From Ornithinibacillus bavariensis (GTDB lineage Bacteria > Bacillota > Bacilli > Bacillales > Amphibacillaceae), in NCBI RefSeq assembly GCF_018333235.1, contig NZ_BORP01000001.1, forward strand, positions 806,001 through 870,000: a stretch of 64,000 bases of DNA. Reading direction: 5' to 3'. Position 1 is the stretch's first letter, and every line of letters starts with the position of its first letter. Position numbers and translations under genes: made by a program. Shown piece by piece: positions 48,416 through 57,546 of the stretch. The notes under the pieces are model-generated. The model was not told where the DNA came from. It saw nothing but the letters and a program-made list of their open reading frames with translations, and ran no database searches.

Positions 48416-49747
48416 ATGAGCTACACACGAAAAGAAATTGAGCAAAAAATTAAAGACGAGAATGTTAGATTTATTCGCCTCCAATTTACTGATATGTTAG
48501 GGACGATTAAAAATGTAGAAATACCTCTTAGTCAATTACAGAAGGCACTTGATAACAAAATGATGTTTGATGGTTCATCCATTGAAGGATTTGTTCGAAT
48601 TGAAGAATCAGATATGTATTTATATCCTGACCTAGATACCTTTGTTATCTTTCCGTGGACATCTGAAAAAGGGAAGGTTGCACGTTTTATTTGTGACATT
48701 TACAATCCAGATGGAACTCCTTTTGAAGGTTGTCCAAGATATAACCTTAAACGCAACCTTAAGAAAATGGCTGAGTTAGGTTATGATGCGTTTAATATTG
48801 GAACAGAACCGGAATTCTTTTTGTTTAAATTGGATGAGAATGGTGATCCTTCGCTAGAACTGAATGACCATGGTGGTTATTTTGATCTTGCACCAACAGA
48901 CTTAGGAGAAAATTGCCGTCGTGACATCGTTTTAGAATTAGAAGAGATGGGCTTTGAAATTGAAGCATCACACCATGAGGTGGCTCCTGGCCAACATGAA
49001 ATCGATTTTAAATATTCCGATGCAGTTAAGCACGCAGATGATATCCAAACATTTAAGCTAGTTGTTAAGACAATCGCTAGAAAGCATAATCTTCATGCTA
49101 CATTTATGCCAAAGCCTCTATTTGGCGTGAATGGTTCAGGCATGCATGTAAATATGTCCCTATTTAAAGATGGTGAGAATACGTTTTTTGATCCGAAAGG
49201 AAAACTACAGCTTAGTGATACAGCTTATCAATTTATAGCAGGAATCATGAAGCATGCAACTAGCTTTACCGCTGTTACTAATCCGACCGTTAATTCCTAT
49301 AAACGACTAGTACCTGGTTACGAGGCACCTAGTTATGTGGCTTGGTCAGCGATGAATAGAAGTCCATTATTACGTATTCCGAATTCCCGTGGCCTAAGTA
49401 CTCGTGTTGAGGTTCGTAGTGTCGATCCATCTGCAAACCCATATCTTGCACTATCTGTGTTGCTTGCTGCAGGACTTGATGGAATTGAGAACAAACTAAC
49501 TCCTCCGCCAGCAGTAGACCGAAATATATATGTAATGACGAAAGAAGAACGCTTGGAAAATCATATTGAAGATTTACCATCTACACTAATGAATGCATTA
49601 ACAGAGCTTAAAAAGAATGCTGTTATCGTAGATGCTATGGGTGAACACCTGTTTGAGCATTTTATTGAAGCGAAGGAAATTGAGTGGAATATGTTTAGAA
49701 CAACCGTTCATCCTTGGGAAAGAGAACAATACTTAACGATGTATTAA
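48416..49747 (+). CDS. glnA: Glutamine synthetase, type I
   Basis: The 443-residue enzyme makes glutamine from glutamate and ammonia. Conserved motifs include [29 protein letters not shown], the ATP-site motif [14 protein letters not shown] and NRSPLLRIP. It is the short GSI-alpha form without the adenylylation tyrosine loop, as in Bacillus. I chose ATG 48416 after AGGAGG; an in-frame ATG lies 42 bases upstream without such a site. Confidence 0.98.
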   Translation: MSYTRKEIEQKIKDENVRFIRLQFTDMLGTIKNVEIPLSQLQKALDNKMMFDGSSIEGFVRIEESDMYLYPDLDTFVIFPWTSEKGKVARFICDIYNPDGTPFEGCPRYNLKRNLKKMAELGYDAFNIGTEPEFFLFKLDENGDPSLELNDHGGYFDLAPTDLGENCRRDIVLELEEMGFEIEASHHEVAPGQHEIDFKYSDAVKHADDIQTFKLVVKTIARKHNLHATFMPKPLFGVNGSGMHVNMSLFKDGENTFFDPKGKLQLSDTAYQFIAGIMKHATSFTAVTNPTVNSYKRLVPGYEAPSYVAWSAMNRSPLLRIPNSRGLSTRVEVRSVDPSANPYLALSVLLAAGLDGIENKLTPPPAVDRNIYVMTKEERLENHIEDLPSTLMNALTELKKNAVIVDAMGEHLFEHFIEAKEIEWNMFRTTVHPWEREQYLTMY

Positions 49748-49851
49748 GATTGATATATTAATGTTTTTGTCTGGGGTGGTAGGTGATTTTGGGTCGACTG
49801 TACGCTAATTACCCCCATTTTACCCCCGAAATTAGAAAAAAATATTATTTT

Positions 49852-49893
49852 AAAATACTGTCCTTGTAGTCTTTAATAGGGCAGTATTTTTTT
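49852..49893 (+). terminator. Terminator of glnRA
   Basis: AAAATACTG.CC and GG.CAGTATTTT form a stem around an A/T-rich loop, followed by T3. Confidence 0.75.
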
Positions 49894-49927
49894 GTTCTGT
49901 TTTTAGTGGTACGCTGGAATAAACGTC

Positions 49928-49941
49928 TGAACAGACGTTCC
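49928..49941 (+). promoter_or_regulatory. Possible isolated LexA box
   Basis: TGAACAGACGTTCC has the perfect core GAAC-N4-GTTC, but the flanking bases differ from CGAAC/GTTCG. It lies about 145 bases before the PH-domain gene. Confidence 0.35.
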
Positions 49942-50086
49942 CATAGTTGGGATAAAGTTCGTTTATGTCAAAACTAGTAATTTTATTTATAGTCGAAATA
50001 CGATATTATAATTATGAGTAATATTGTAATAATTTTGTTATTTTTTCTAGGCTTAAGGGAGTTATTAATTAAAAGGAGTGGTAAGT

Positions 50087-50461
50087 GTGAGCGAGGAAAA
50101 AACTTTGCTAGAGTTTGAGACTGATTATTTTGGAATCAAAGGGAATAAAGAAGGAGTACTTAAAATTCCGAAAGAGCATTACACTTTAACTAACGAGCGA
50201 ATACTGATTAGGAAACAGGGCGTGATGACTAAAACCTTAAATGATATCGAATTATTCAAAGTAAAAGATATATCTGTCAATCAGACATTGACAGATAAAG
50301 TGAGAAACGTAGGTGACATTGTAGTTATTAGTGCTAATGAATCCAACCCTCGGATTACCTTGAAAAAGGTCAAAAATCCGCATGAAGTTAAAGAAGAAAT
50401 AAGAAATGCAGCTAAAGCAGCTACTGAAAAAGCTGGAATATCGTACAAATATGATTTATAG
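50087..50461 (+). CDS. Small PH-domain-like hypothetical protein
   Basis: A 124-residue soluble protein. The pattern YTLTNERILIRKQGVMTKTLNDIELFKVKDISV is like bacterial PH domains (bPH_2), though it lacks membrane segments that often go with them. I cannot assign a function. GTG 50087 follows AAAAGGAG; an in-frame GTG lies nine bases earlier within that site. The gene is an insertion in a place that varies among Bacillaceae, and a terminator follows. Confidence 0.75.
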   Translation: MSEEKTLLEFETDYFGIKGNKEGVLKIPKEHYTLTNERILIRKQGVMTKTLNDIELFKVKDISVNQTLTDKVRNVGDIVVISANESNPRITLKKVKNPHEVKEEIRNAAKAATEKAGISYKYDL

Positions 50462-50491
50462 GGGCATCCGTTTTGGGAGTGCCTTTTTTCG
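50461..50491 (+). terminator. Terminator after the PH-domain gene
   Basis: GGCATCC and GGGAGTGCC form a bulged stem, followed by T6. Confidence 0.65.
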
Positions 50492-50545
50492 TTTTATATG
50501 TTATTTAATTTCTATTTTCCTACTGTAAAAGGCTAAGACTTATAA

Positions 50546-50594
50546 TTTAAATGCTTTTCCGTTTTAGGTAATCCATTACCTCATAGCATTTAAA
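50546..50594. repeat. Nested inverted repeat between convergent genes
   Basis: TTTAAATGCT (50546-50555) pairs perfectly with AGCATTTAAA (50585-50594). Inside lies a second perfect pair GGTAAT / ATTACC (50567-50580). There is no T tract, so it is not an obvious terminator. Confidence 0.6.
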
Positions 50595-50645
50595 AGAGAT
50601 GAAAAATAAAAGTAGAGTTAAGTAGCATCAATAAAAGAAAAATTC

Positions 50646-50692
50646 AAAAAAGCCGATGAGCCAAGGGAAATCTTAGCTTATCGGCTTTTCAA
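50646..50692 (-). terminator. Terminator of lexA
   Basis: Read on the minus strand, AAAAGCCGATAAGC pairs with the GCCGATGAGC arm (AGCCGAT / ATCGGCT core), followed by T6. Confidence 0.85.
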
Positions 50693-50701
50693 TTCAATGT
50701 T

Positions 50702-51325
50702 CTAATGAATATGACGGTATAATCCAACAACCTTGCCTAGAATGGATACATTATTATAGATTAATGGTTCCAATGTTGCATTTTCAGGTTGTAAGCGCAC
50801 ATGATCTTTTTCTTTAAAGAAGCGTTTGACAGTAGCTTCATTGTCCTCTGTCATCGCTACGACAATATCGCTATTCTGCGCTGTATTTTGTTGTTTGACA
50901 ATAACCATGTCCCCATCTAATATACCTGCCTCAATCATACTCTCTCCATCAATAACTAAAACAAATAGGTTTTCATCAGGTCCAGCAGTTGAACTTGGGA
51001 TTGGAACATATTCTTCTATGTTTTCCACAGCGGTAATCGGTATTCCCGCTGTTACTTTTCCAATAACCGGTGCATAACGAGCTTCATCTTTTGGAATAGT
51101 ACTTTCCTCTTCTAAATCTAGTATTTCAATCGCCCGTGGCTTTGTAGGGTCTCTACGAATATATCCTTTACTCTCTAAACGCGATAGATGGCCATGAACA
51201 GTGGAACTGGAGGCAAGTCCCACAGCTTCTGCTATCTCTCGAACAGATGGCGGGTATCCCTTTAATCTAACTTGATCTTTTATGTAATCTAATATCGCCT
51301 GTTGCCTTTTTGACATTTTTGTCAT
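50702..51325 (-). CDS. lexA: SOS repressor LexA
   Basis: LexA represses DNA-damage genes and cuts itself when RecA filaments form. The 207-residue protein has the winged helix ([20 protein letters not shown]), the cleavage site Ala93-Gly94 in KVTAGIP, the catalytic Ser129 in DGESMIEAG and Lys167 in EATVKRFF. The start is at 51325, eight bases after GAGGTG. It is divergent from the SOS-type gene pair at 51.5 kb, sharing a 160-base control region with three LexA boxes. Confidence 0.98.
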   Translation of the reverse strand: MTKMSKRQQAILDYIKDQVRLKGYPPSVREIAEAVGLASSSTVHGHLSRLESKGYIRRDPTKPRAIEILDLEEESTIPKDEARYAPVIGKVTAGIPITAVENIEEYVPIPSSTAGPDENLFVLVIDGESMIEAGILDGDMVIVKQQNTAQNSDIVVAMTEDNEATVKRFFKEKDHVRLQPENATLEPLIYNNVSILGKVVGLYRHIH

Positions 51326-51361
51326 CTATTAAACACCTCGCTCATATTATTTATTAATGCT

Positions 51362-51390
51362 AGTTTATCATCTATCAAATTAAAACGCAA
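51362..51390 (-). promoter_or_regulatory. Predicted lexA promoter
   Basis: On the minus strand TTGCGT (51390-51385) and TAAACT (51367-51362) are 17 bases apart. The -35 box overlaps the LexA box at 51388-51401. Confidence 0.6.
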
Positions 51391-51401
51391 ACATTCGTTC
51401 G
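51388..51401. promoter_or_regulatory. LexA box 1 (lexA side)
   Basis: CAAACATTCGTTCG matches CGAAC-N4-GTTCG at 9 of 10 fixed positions and overlaps the lexA -35 box. Confidence 0.8.
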
Positions 51402-51410
51402 AGAAAAGTG

Positions 51411-51438
51411 TTGACAAGAGCGTATGTTCTGCTATAAT
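51411..51438 (+). promoter_or_regulatory. SOS promoter of the micro-ORF and yneB
   Basis: Consensus TTGACA (51411-51416) and TATAAT (51433-51438) with a 16-base spacer. A weak LexA-like site AGAGCGTATGTTCT (51417-51430) fills the spacer. Confidence 0.85.
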
Positions 51439-51446
51439 AAATTTAG

Positions 51447-51460
51447 CGAACAAAGGTTCT
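51447..51460. promoter_or_regulatory. LexA box 2 (micro-ORF side)
   Basis: CGAACAAAGGTTCT matches the consensus at 9 of 10 fixed positions and lies at the expected transcription start. Confidence 0.8.
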
Positions 51461-51487
51461 TATATGATAGGAAAGGGTGATGAAGAG

Positions 51488-51580
51488 ATGTTTGGAAAAG
51501 TTAACAAGACAGATTTGTTTTATATTGCTGCTTTTGCTGTGACATTAGGATTCTTATACCTTTCACTAATTAGTGCATAA
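51488..51580 (+). CDS. 30-residue SOS membrane peptide in the yneA position
   Basis: ATG 51488 to TAA 51580, seven bases after AAAGGGTGA. The peptide begins MFGKVNKTDLFYI and then has one hydrophobic segment (AAFAVTLGFLYLSLI) to its end; a short polar start with two lysines suggests the N terminus stays inside. It occupies the slot of yneA, an SOS cell-division inhibitor of about 105 residues with a membrane segment and LysM domain. Only a membrane segment is present here, and yneB begins 15 bases on, so no LysM domain can be encoded. It may be a shrunken YneA or a functional analogue of small SOS division inhibitors such as SidA of Caulobacter (inference). Confidence 0.7.
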   Translation: MFGKVNKTDLFYIAAFAVTLGFLYLSLISA

Positions 51581-52255
<675 letters not shown>

Positions 52256-52260
52256 TATTT

Positions 52261-52292
52261 AAGCAAGGACAGATCAATGTTCTTGCTTTTTC
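52261..52292 (+). terminator. Terminator after yneB
   Basis: Stem AAGCAAGGAC / GTTCTTGCTT with one G-U pair, then T5. Confidence 0.8.
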
Positions 52293-52356
52293 TATGTGAA
52301 TTCTGACCCGTGTTGGGGTTCTGTTTTAGCAGGAAAGATGAAGGAGGAAATTTATT

Positions 52357-52593
52357 TTGTTATCAAAGGAAAAACTTTTAAGAATAAATGAACTTGCAAA
52401 AAAGGCAAAGAGTGAAGAAGGTTTAACAGAGAAAGAAAAGGTGGAACAAGAGAAGCTTCGTGGAGAATATTTGAAGAATGTGCGTAGCTCCTTTAAAAAC
52501 CAATTAAAAACCTTAACAGTTATTGATCCCACTGGAAATGATGTAACACCTCAAAAGTTACGTGATATGCAAGAAAGAAATAGAAATCACTAA
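52357..52593 (+). CDS. ynzC: YnzC, DUF896 protein
   Basis: A 78-residue DUF896 protein starting LSKEKLLRINELAKKAKSEE and containing LTEKEKVEQEKLRGEYLKNV. The fold is a short helical hairpin with a C-terminal tail. TTG 52357 follows AAGGAGG by nine bases. In B. subtilis it belongs to the yneA-yneB-ynzC SOS operon; here a terminator separates it from yneB, so read-through or another promoter is needed. Function is unknown. Confidence 0.88.
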   Translation: MLSKEKLLRINELAKKAKSEEGLTEKEKVEQEKLRGEYLKNVRSSFKNQLKTLTVIDPTGNDVTPQKLRDMQERNRNH

Positions 52594-52626
52594 GCGTGGA
52601 GAATATATGAACGATTATAGTATTAC

Positions 52627-52655
52627 TTGTTTACCAACCATTTTCAGTATAAGAT
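52627..52655 (+). promoter_or_regulatory. Possible tkt promoter
   Basis: TTGTTT (52627-52632) and TAAGAT (52650-52655) are 17 bases apart, about 50 bases before tkt. Confidence 0.4.
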
Positions 52656-52702
52656 AAACATGGTTAAAAAATAAATCGATTGCAAGAGAAAGGAGCTACA
52701 TC

Positions 52703-54703
52703 ATGGTAAATCATGTTGAACAATTATCGATTAACACAATCCGTACATTGGCTATTGATGCCATAGAAAAAGCTAATTCGGGGCATCCAGGTCTACCAAT
52801 GGGAGCTGCACCAATGACCTATACACTTTGGACGGACTTTATGAATCACAATCCCAAAAATTCAAAATGGTTTAATAGGGATCGATTTGTATTATCAGCA
52901 GGTCATGGTTCTATGCTATTATATGGAATGCTTCATCTTTCGGGGTATGATGTTACGATAGAGGATATTAAGGAGTTTCGTCAATGGGGCTCAAGAACGC
53001 CAGGTCATCCCGAGGTACACCATACAGATGGTGTAGAGGCTACCACCGGTCCACTTGGGCAGGGTATTGCGATGTCTGTTGGTATGGCATTAGCTGAGGC
53101 TCATTTAGCAGCAAAATATAATAGGGACAATCTGAACATTGTAGATCACTATACATATGCTTTAATTAGTGATGGGGATTTAATGGAAGGAATTTCCCAT
53201 GAAGCTGCATCTCTTGCAGGTCATTTAAAATTAGGTAAGCTAATTGCATTATATGATTCGAATGATATTTCTTTAGACGGAGAATTAAACCGGGCATTTT
53301 CTGACAATACTGAGGAGCGCTTTAAGGCTTACGGCTGGCAGGTTATTCGAGTGGAAGATGGTAATGATATTACGCAAATCCGCTCAGCTATTAAAGCAGC
53401 AAAAGAAAATACAGAACAGCCTACATTAATTGAAATTAAAACGGTCATTGGGTATGGTTCACCAAATAAATCCGCATCAGCTGCTTCCCATGGTTCACCA
53501 CTTGGAAAGGATGAAGTAGTTTTAACGAAAGAATTCTATCAATGGGGACATGATGATTTTCATGTACCAGAGGAAGTATATGCAGACTTCAAAGAAAAAA
53601 TTGTGGTAAAGGGTGAACAGCTAGAGGAGGAATGGAACCGATTATTTGCTGCTTATAAGGAAAAGTATCCGCAAGAAGCAAGAGAATTTGAGCTAGCAAT
53701 GAAAGGTGAGCTACCTGAAGGTTGGTTAAACAATTTACCTGTATATGAACCTGGGAAATCTATAGCAACACGTTCTTCATCTGGAGAAGTGCTAAATGCT
53801 ATTGCTACAGCTGTACCGTATTTCTTAGGAGGTAGTGCTGACTTAGCAGGTTCTAATAAAACTACCATCAAAGATGAGGATGATCTTTCAAGAAATAATT
53901 ATGCTGGAAGAAATATATGGTTTGGTGTGCGTGAGCATGCCATGGGTGCTGCACTTAATGGAATGGCGTTACATGGTGGCTTGAAGGTTTTCGGAGGAAC
54001 ATTCTTTGTATTTAGTGATTATTTACGTCCGGCTATCCGTTTGTCAGCTATTATGAAAATGCCTGTAACGTATGTGTTTACTCACGACTCCATTGCAGTA
54101 GGGGAAGATGGACCAACACACGAGCCGATAGAACAGCTTGCTTCGCTTCGTGCATTACCAAACCTATCTGTTATTAGACCTGCAGATGGTAATGAAACAC
54201 AAGCAGCGTGGAGATTAGCGGTTGAATCAACGGATCGGCCAACTATTTTGGTTTTAACAAGACAGGATTTACCTACACTTGTGGGTACGAAGGAAAAAGC
54301 ATATGAAGGTGTTAAGCGTGGTGCTTATATATTAAGTGATTCTGAAAAAGATACACCAGACGCAATATTAATCGCTTCTGGCTCTGAGGTTCAACTTGCT
54401 GTTGAGGCACAAAAAGAACTTCGTAAAGATAATATCGATGTTCGTGTTGTAAGTATGGCATCTTGGGATTTATTTGATGCACAGGATGAAAGCTATAAAG
54501 AAACAGTTCTTCCAAAATCTGTAAAATCTAGAGTTGCTATTGAGATGGGTTCACCTCTCGGATGGGAACGCTATGTTGGACTAGACGGGAAGGTAATGGG
54601 AATTGATACGTTTGGAGCTTCAGCAAATGGTGAGAAGCTGATAGAAGAATATGGATTCACTGTTGATAATGTTGTTAAACAAGTAAAATCATTATCTAAA
54701 TAA
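52703..54703 (+). CDS. tkt: Transketolase
   Basis: Transketolase transfers two-carbon units in the pentose phosphate pathway. The 666-residue protein has the thiamine diphosphate motif [14 protein letters not shown], substrate motifs [17 protein letters not shown] and [20 protein letters not shown], and the usual C-terminal domain. AAAGGAG lies before ATG 52703. A perfect terminator follows. Confidence 0.98.
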   Translation: MVNHVEQLSINTIRTLAIDAIEKANSGHPGLPMGAAPMTYTLWTDFMNHNPKNSKWFNRDRFVLSAGHGSMLLYGMLHLSGYDVTIEDIKEFRQWGSRTPGHPEVHHTDGVEATTGPLGQGIAMSVGMALAEAHLAAKYNRDNLNIVDHYTYALISDGDLMEGISHEAASLAGHLKLGKLIALYDSNDISLDGELNRAFSDNTEERFKAYGWQVIRVEDGNDITQIRSAIKAAKENTEQPTLIEIKTVIGYGSPNKSASAASHGSPLGKDEVVLTKEFYQWGHDDFHVPEEVYADFKEKIVVKGEQLEEEWNRLFAAYKEKYPQEAREFELAMKGELPEGWLNNLPVYEPGKSIATRSSSGEVLNAIATAVPYFLGGSADLAGSNKTTIKDEDDLSRNNYAGRNIWFGVREHAMGAALNGMALHGGLKVFGGTFFVFSDYLRPAIRLSAIMKMPVTYVFTHDSIAVGEDGPTHEPIEQLASLRALPNLSVIRPADGNETQAAWRLAVESTDRPTILVLTRQDLPTLVGTKEKAYEGVKRGAYILSDSEKDTPDAILIASGSEVQLAVEAQKELRKDNIDVRVVSMASWDLFDAQDESYKETVLPKSVKSRVAIEMGSPLGWERYVGLDGKVMGIDTFGASANGEKLIEEYGFTVDNVVKQVKSLSK

Positions 54704-54721
54704 ACAGAATGTAATGGATAC

Positions 54722-54764
54722 AAAAATGCCAATTAATTTTTCTCCGAATTAATTGGCATTTTTA
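54722..54764 (+). terminator. Terminator after tkt
   Basis: Perfect stem AAAATGCCAATTAATT / AATTAATTGGCATTTT with an 8-base loop. Confidence 0.93.
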
Positions 54765-54909
54765 TGTTTACTCATAAGGAAAAAATATTTTTGCACTGTA
54801 TTCAATGCATTGCAAGTTAAAGTTAATACCTGCCTTTCTTAGGGGACAGTCCAGATTGAAAAAAGAAGTTTCAGTATTTAGTACGGCAAAAGAGGCAAGC
54901 TATTTCCTT

Positions 54910-54918
54910 TTCGACAAA
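54910..54918 (-). promoter_or_regulatory. Spo0A box before sirA
   Basis: TTCGACAAA is the reverse complement of TTTGTCGAA, a full match to the Spo0A box. sirA is directly activated by phosphorylated Spo0A in B. subtilis. Confidence 0.65.
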
Positions 54919-54932
54919 ACTAGTGCGAAATC

Positions 54933-54961
54933 CTTACAGGATATGACACTATTTTTAATAG
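54933..54961 (+). promoter_or_regulatory. Possible sirA promoter
   Basis: CTTACA (54933-54938) and TAATAG (54956-54961) are 17 bases apart, 14 bases downstream of the Spo0A box. Confidence 0.4.
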
Positions 54962-55001
54962 ACTACGTATATTATAGTAGAAAAGGGAAGGGGTTGTTGA
55001 A

Positions 55002-55454
55002 TTGAAAGAGTATATGGTTTATTTGATCAAAGAAGAATTTGCCATACATTATTACTATAAAAGTGATGTATTATATCGTTTTTTACAGGAATATCATGAT
55101 GAACAATCTCGAAATGACTTAAGGATGCAATTTAATTTTATTACTAAAGGCTTCCCAAAAGAATCGTTAACGTCACAGTTAATCAGACAACCTAAGAACA
55201 CTTTATATAAGGAAAAAAGAAGTGAATTTGTTGAACTAGGTAATAGGCATTACTATATTGCTTTACATATTTATGAAAAACATATAAAATTTCGTTGTGA
55301 AACATTACAGGATGCTGAGGAATTATTATTCGCTACCTTACGACGGTTCTATCCATATATTTTTATCGTGGATAATCATTATGAAAATTATGGTTGGATC
55401 TCGCCTGTAAGGACAAGTTCTGTGTATAATAATGATGAGGTATTGTATTCTTAG
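55002..55454 (+). CDS. sirA: Sporulation inhibitor of replication SirA
   Basis: SirA binds DnaA during sporulation and blocks re-initiation so that cells keep two chromosomes. The 150-residue protein starts [20 protein letters not shown] and ends with the family motif ENYGWISPV. It starts at TTG 55002 after AAAGGGAAGGGG. A Spo0A box lies about 90 bases upstream. The order tkt-sirA-yneF is that of B. subtilis (yneE-yneF). Confidence 0.9.
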   Translation: MKEYMVYLIKEEFAIHYYYKSDVLYRFLQEYHDEQSRNDLRMQFNFITKGFPKESLTSQLIRQPKNTLYKEKRSEFVELGNRHYYIALHIYEKHIKFRCETLQDAEELLFATLRRFYPYIFIVDNHYENYGWISPVRTSSVYNNDEVLYS

Positions 55455-55506
55455 AACTGTTTTACTATACTGGATAAGAGACAACACGAAGGAGGAAAAT
55501 GGAAAG

Positions 55507-55728
55507 ATGGGCACAATTTGGGTTGTACTAATTGCTTTAGCAGCTTTAATAGCCGGTGTTGCTCTTGGATTTTTTATTGCAAGAAAGTATATGATGAGTT
55601 ACTTGAAAAAGAATCCACCTATTAATGAGCAAATGCTTCGTACGCTAATGATGCAAATGGGTCAAAAGCCTTCGCAGAAGAAAATCAATCAAATGATGCG
55701 TGCAATGAATAATCAAATGGATAAATAG
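55507..55728 (+). CDS. yneF: YneF family membrane protein
   Basis: A 73-residue protein with one N-terminal membrane segment ([20 protein letters not shown]) followed by the very conserved [19 protein letters not shown] and [20 protein letters not shown] chose ATG 55507, ten bases after AAGGAGG; another ATG closer by is out of frame. Function is unknown, though the family is nearly universal in Bacilli. A terminator follows. Confidence 0.93.
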   Translation: MGTIWVVLIALAALIAGVALGFFIARKYMMSYLKKNPPINEQMLRTLMMQMGQKPSQKKINQMMRAMNNQMDK

Positions 55729-55774
55729 TATTGTACAGGAATCATGAATTACTATACTTATGAATACATTGCAC

Positions 55775-55811
55775 AAACACCCCGTACTATGGAGTATGGG
55801 GTGTTTTTTTA
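55775..55811 (+). terminator. Terminator after yneF
   Basis: Stem AACACCCCGTACT / AGTATGGGGTGTT with one G-U pair, then T6. Confidence 0.92.
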
Positions 55812-55917
55812 ATATTATCTAATCTTGATTTGTTTCTCTAATTGTCATATTCCTGTCATTGGTAATCGTTTTCTTTCTGCTATAATAAGATGAAAGAATG
55901 TAATCAGGAGGCATACT

Positions 55918-56622
55918 ATGTCAGAAATTAATATTTTTCTTGCATTTGGTGCAGGATTTCTTTCTTTTATTTCACCATGTGTATTACCACTATATCCGGC
56001 CTTCCTATCATACATAACCGGTATGAGTGTTAGTGAAATAAAAGAAGAAAACACCATGTTAAATCGAAAAAGTCTATTGCATACAATCTGCTTTTTAATA
56101 GGCTTTTCTAGTATCTTTATTGTTTTTGGATTTTTTACCTCAGCCTTGTCACAGTTTCTAATTGCATACCAGGATATAATAAGACAGGTTGGAGCATTAT
56201 TAATCATCTTCTTTGGACTTGTAATAGTTGGTATATTTAATTTTAAATTTTTAATGAAGGATAAGAAAATAACATTTAAGAATCGTCCATCAGGATACTT
56301 AGGATCTACTTTAATTGGACTTGCTTTTTCATTAGGTTGGACTCCATGTACTGGCCCAATCTTAGGCGTGGTCTTTACTTTAACCGCAACAGAACCAAGT
56401 AAAGGTATGGTGATGATGATTGCCTATATCCTTGGTTTTTCAATTCCATTCCTTGTCTTATCCTTCTTTATTGGGAAGCTAGGGTGGATTAAACGAAATA
56501 GCCAAAAATTAGTTAAAATTGGTGGCTATATTATGATTGCTTTAGGTATTGCGCTATTTTTTGATTGGATGACTAAACTTACTGCTTTTCTAGCGGGCTG
56601 GTTCGGTTTCTATGGATTTTAA
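55918..56622 (+). CDS. ccdA: Cytochrome c biogenesis protein CcdA
   Basis: CcdA passes electrons from cytoplasmic thioredoxin to extracellular thiol-disulfide proteins, needed for cytochrome c maturation and for spore formation. The 234-residue protein has six membrane segments and the two key cysteines in ISPCVLPLYPAF (Cys21) and GWTPCTGPILG. AGGAGG lies before ATG 55918. The thioredoxin-like protein encoded at 63.1 kb is a plausible partner. Confidence 0.95.
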   Translation: MSEINIFLAFGAGFLSFISPCVLPLYPAFLSYITGMSVSEIKEENTMLNRKSLLHTICFLIGFSSIFIVFGFFTSALSQFLIAYQDIIRQVGALLIIFFGLVIVGIFNFKFLMKDKKITFKNRPSGYLGSTLIGLAFSLGWTPCTGPILGVVFTLTATEPSKGMVMMIAYILGFSIPFLVLSFFIGKLGWIKRNSQKLVKIGGYIMIALGIALFFDWMTKLTAFLAGWFGFYGF

Positions 56623-56675
56623 TACCAAATTATATTATGATAGTATCAAATAGATAGATAAAAGGAAGTGAATTC

Positions 56676-57110
56676 ATGGATAAACCTAATAATTTAATAT
56701 TGCAAACCGCTACAGCTTTAATCGCTTTTCTTCTATTAGGGTTTTCCATCTATTTGTTTATGGCAGGTCACAATTCCCCAGGTGGTGGATTTGTTGGAGG
56801 GCTCGTAACTTCAGCTGCTATTGTATTACTATACATGGCATATGGGATCAAATTCGTAGAAAAGATAATACCGATAAATTTCCGTATGTTGATACCGATT
56901 GGCCTTTTGGTAGCATTATTGACTAGTATGGGTTCATTTCTTTTTGATGTTCCATTTTTATCACATACTTATGGTTACTTTAAATTTCCTGTTTTTGGAG
57001 AAGTGGAGCTTGCTACAGCAACTTTATTTGATTTAGGGGTATATCTCACAGTTGTTGGTGTCACAGTAACAATTATTGTAAACATAGCAAACGATAAAAA
57101 AGAAGTGTAA
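56676..57110 (+). CDS. Orphan MrpB-type Na+/H+ antiporter subunit
   Basis: A 144-residue membrane protein with four segments and the MnhB/MrpB pattern FMAGHNSPGGGFVGGLVTSA, then FGEVELATATLFDLGVYLTV. In Mrp antiporters this subunit works in a six- or seven-gene complex, but no other mrp gene is near. AAAGGAAGTG lies before ATG 56676. It sits between ccdA and yneI, where B. subtilis has no such gene. Whether it pairs with a distant Mrp complex or acts alone cannot be seen here. Confidence 0.88.
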   Translation: MDKPNNLILQTATALIAFLLLGFSIYLFMAGHNSPGGGFVGGLVTSAAIVLLYMAYGIKFVEKIIPINFRMLIPIGLLVALLTSMGSFLFDVPFLSHTYGYFKFPVFGEVELATATLFDLGVYLTVVGVTVTIIVNIANDKKEV

Positions 57111-57145
57111 GTAGTTGATTTTTGTAATGGGGGAGCGGAGTGAAA

Positions 57146-57517
57146 ATGGCAAGAATTCTAATTGTTGATGATGCGAAATTCATGCGAGCTACTTTACAAA
57201 CAATTCTTACGAAGGACATGCATGAAATTGTAGGTGAGGCAGAAAATGGGGAAGAGGCTGTATCACTTTATAAAAATACAAACCCTGATTTAGTTATCAT
57301 GGACATTACTATGCCAGTTATGAATGGGATAGATGCTATGAAAGAAATTAAGAAGTTGGATCCGAAAGCACAGGTTGTTGTATGTTCGGCGATGGGGCAC
57401 CAAAAAGTTGTTGTTGAGGCCATCGAACTTGGAGCTAAGGATTTTATCGTAAAACCATTTGACGAGCATCGTGTTTTAGAAACAGTAAGTCGAATTCTCT
57501 CATATACTGTTAACTAA
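57146..57517 (+). CDS. yneI: CheY-like response regulator YneI
   Basis: A 123-residue stand-alone receiver domain with the acidic pocket VDDAKF (Asp8, Asp9), the phosphorylation site Asp53 in IMDITMP, the conserved Ser in CSAMGHQK and the lysine in IVKPF. No output domain is present. I chose ATG 57146 because homologues begin MARILIVDDAKFMR; GTG 57140 is an in-frame alternative. In B. subtilis yneI lies between ccdA and yneJ. Its kinase is unknown; the nearby sensor kinase is one candidate. Confidence 0.9.
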   Translation: MARILIVDDAKFMRATLQTILTKDMHEIVGEAENGEEAVSLYKNTNPDLVIMDITMPVMNGIDAMKEIKKLDPKAQVVVCSAMGHQKVVVEAIELGAKDFIVKPFDEHRVLETVSRILSYTVN

Positions 57518-57546
57518 CTTCATTACACCAGAAAGAGTGTGTCAAT

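Larger units (their letters stand above)
49748..50086 (+). other. 339-base gene-free stretch between glnA and a PH-domain gene
   Basis: It contains two short direct repeats of ACCCCC (ACCCCCATTTTACCCCC, about 49811), a terminator (49852-49893), a GAAC-N4-GTTC core inside an inverted repeat (49922-49940), and an AT-rich part with a TATAAT-like -10 before the next gene. In B. subtilis this is a variable region carrying phage-like genes. No ORF is supported here. Confidence 0.5.

Noticed and set aside
55845-56207. 120-codon minus-strand ORF opposite ccdA
   Set aside because: ccdA is strongly conserved on the + strand; no ribosome site supports the antisense frame.
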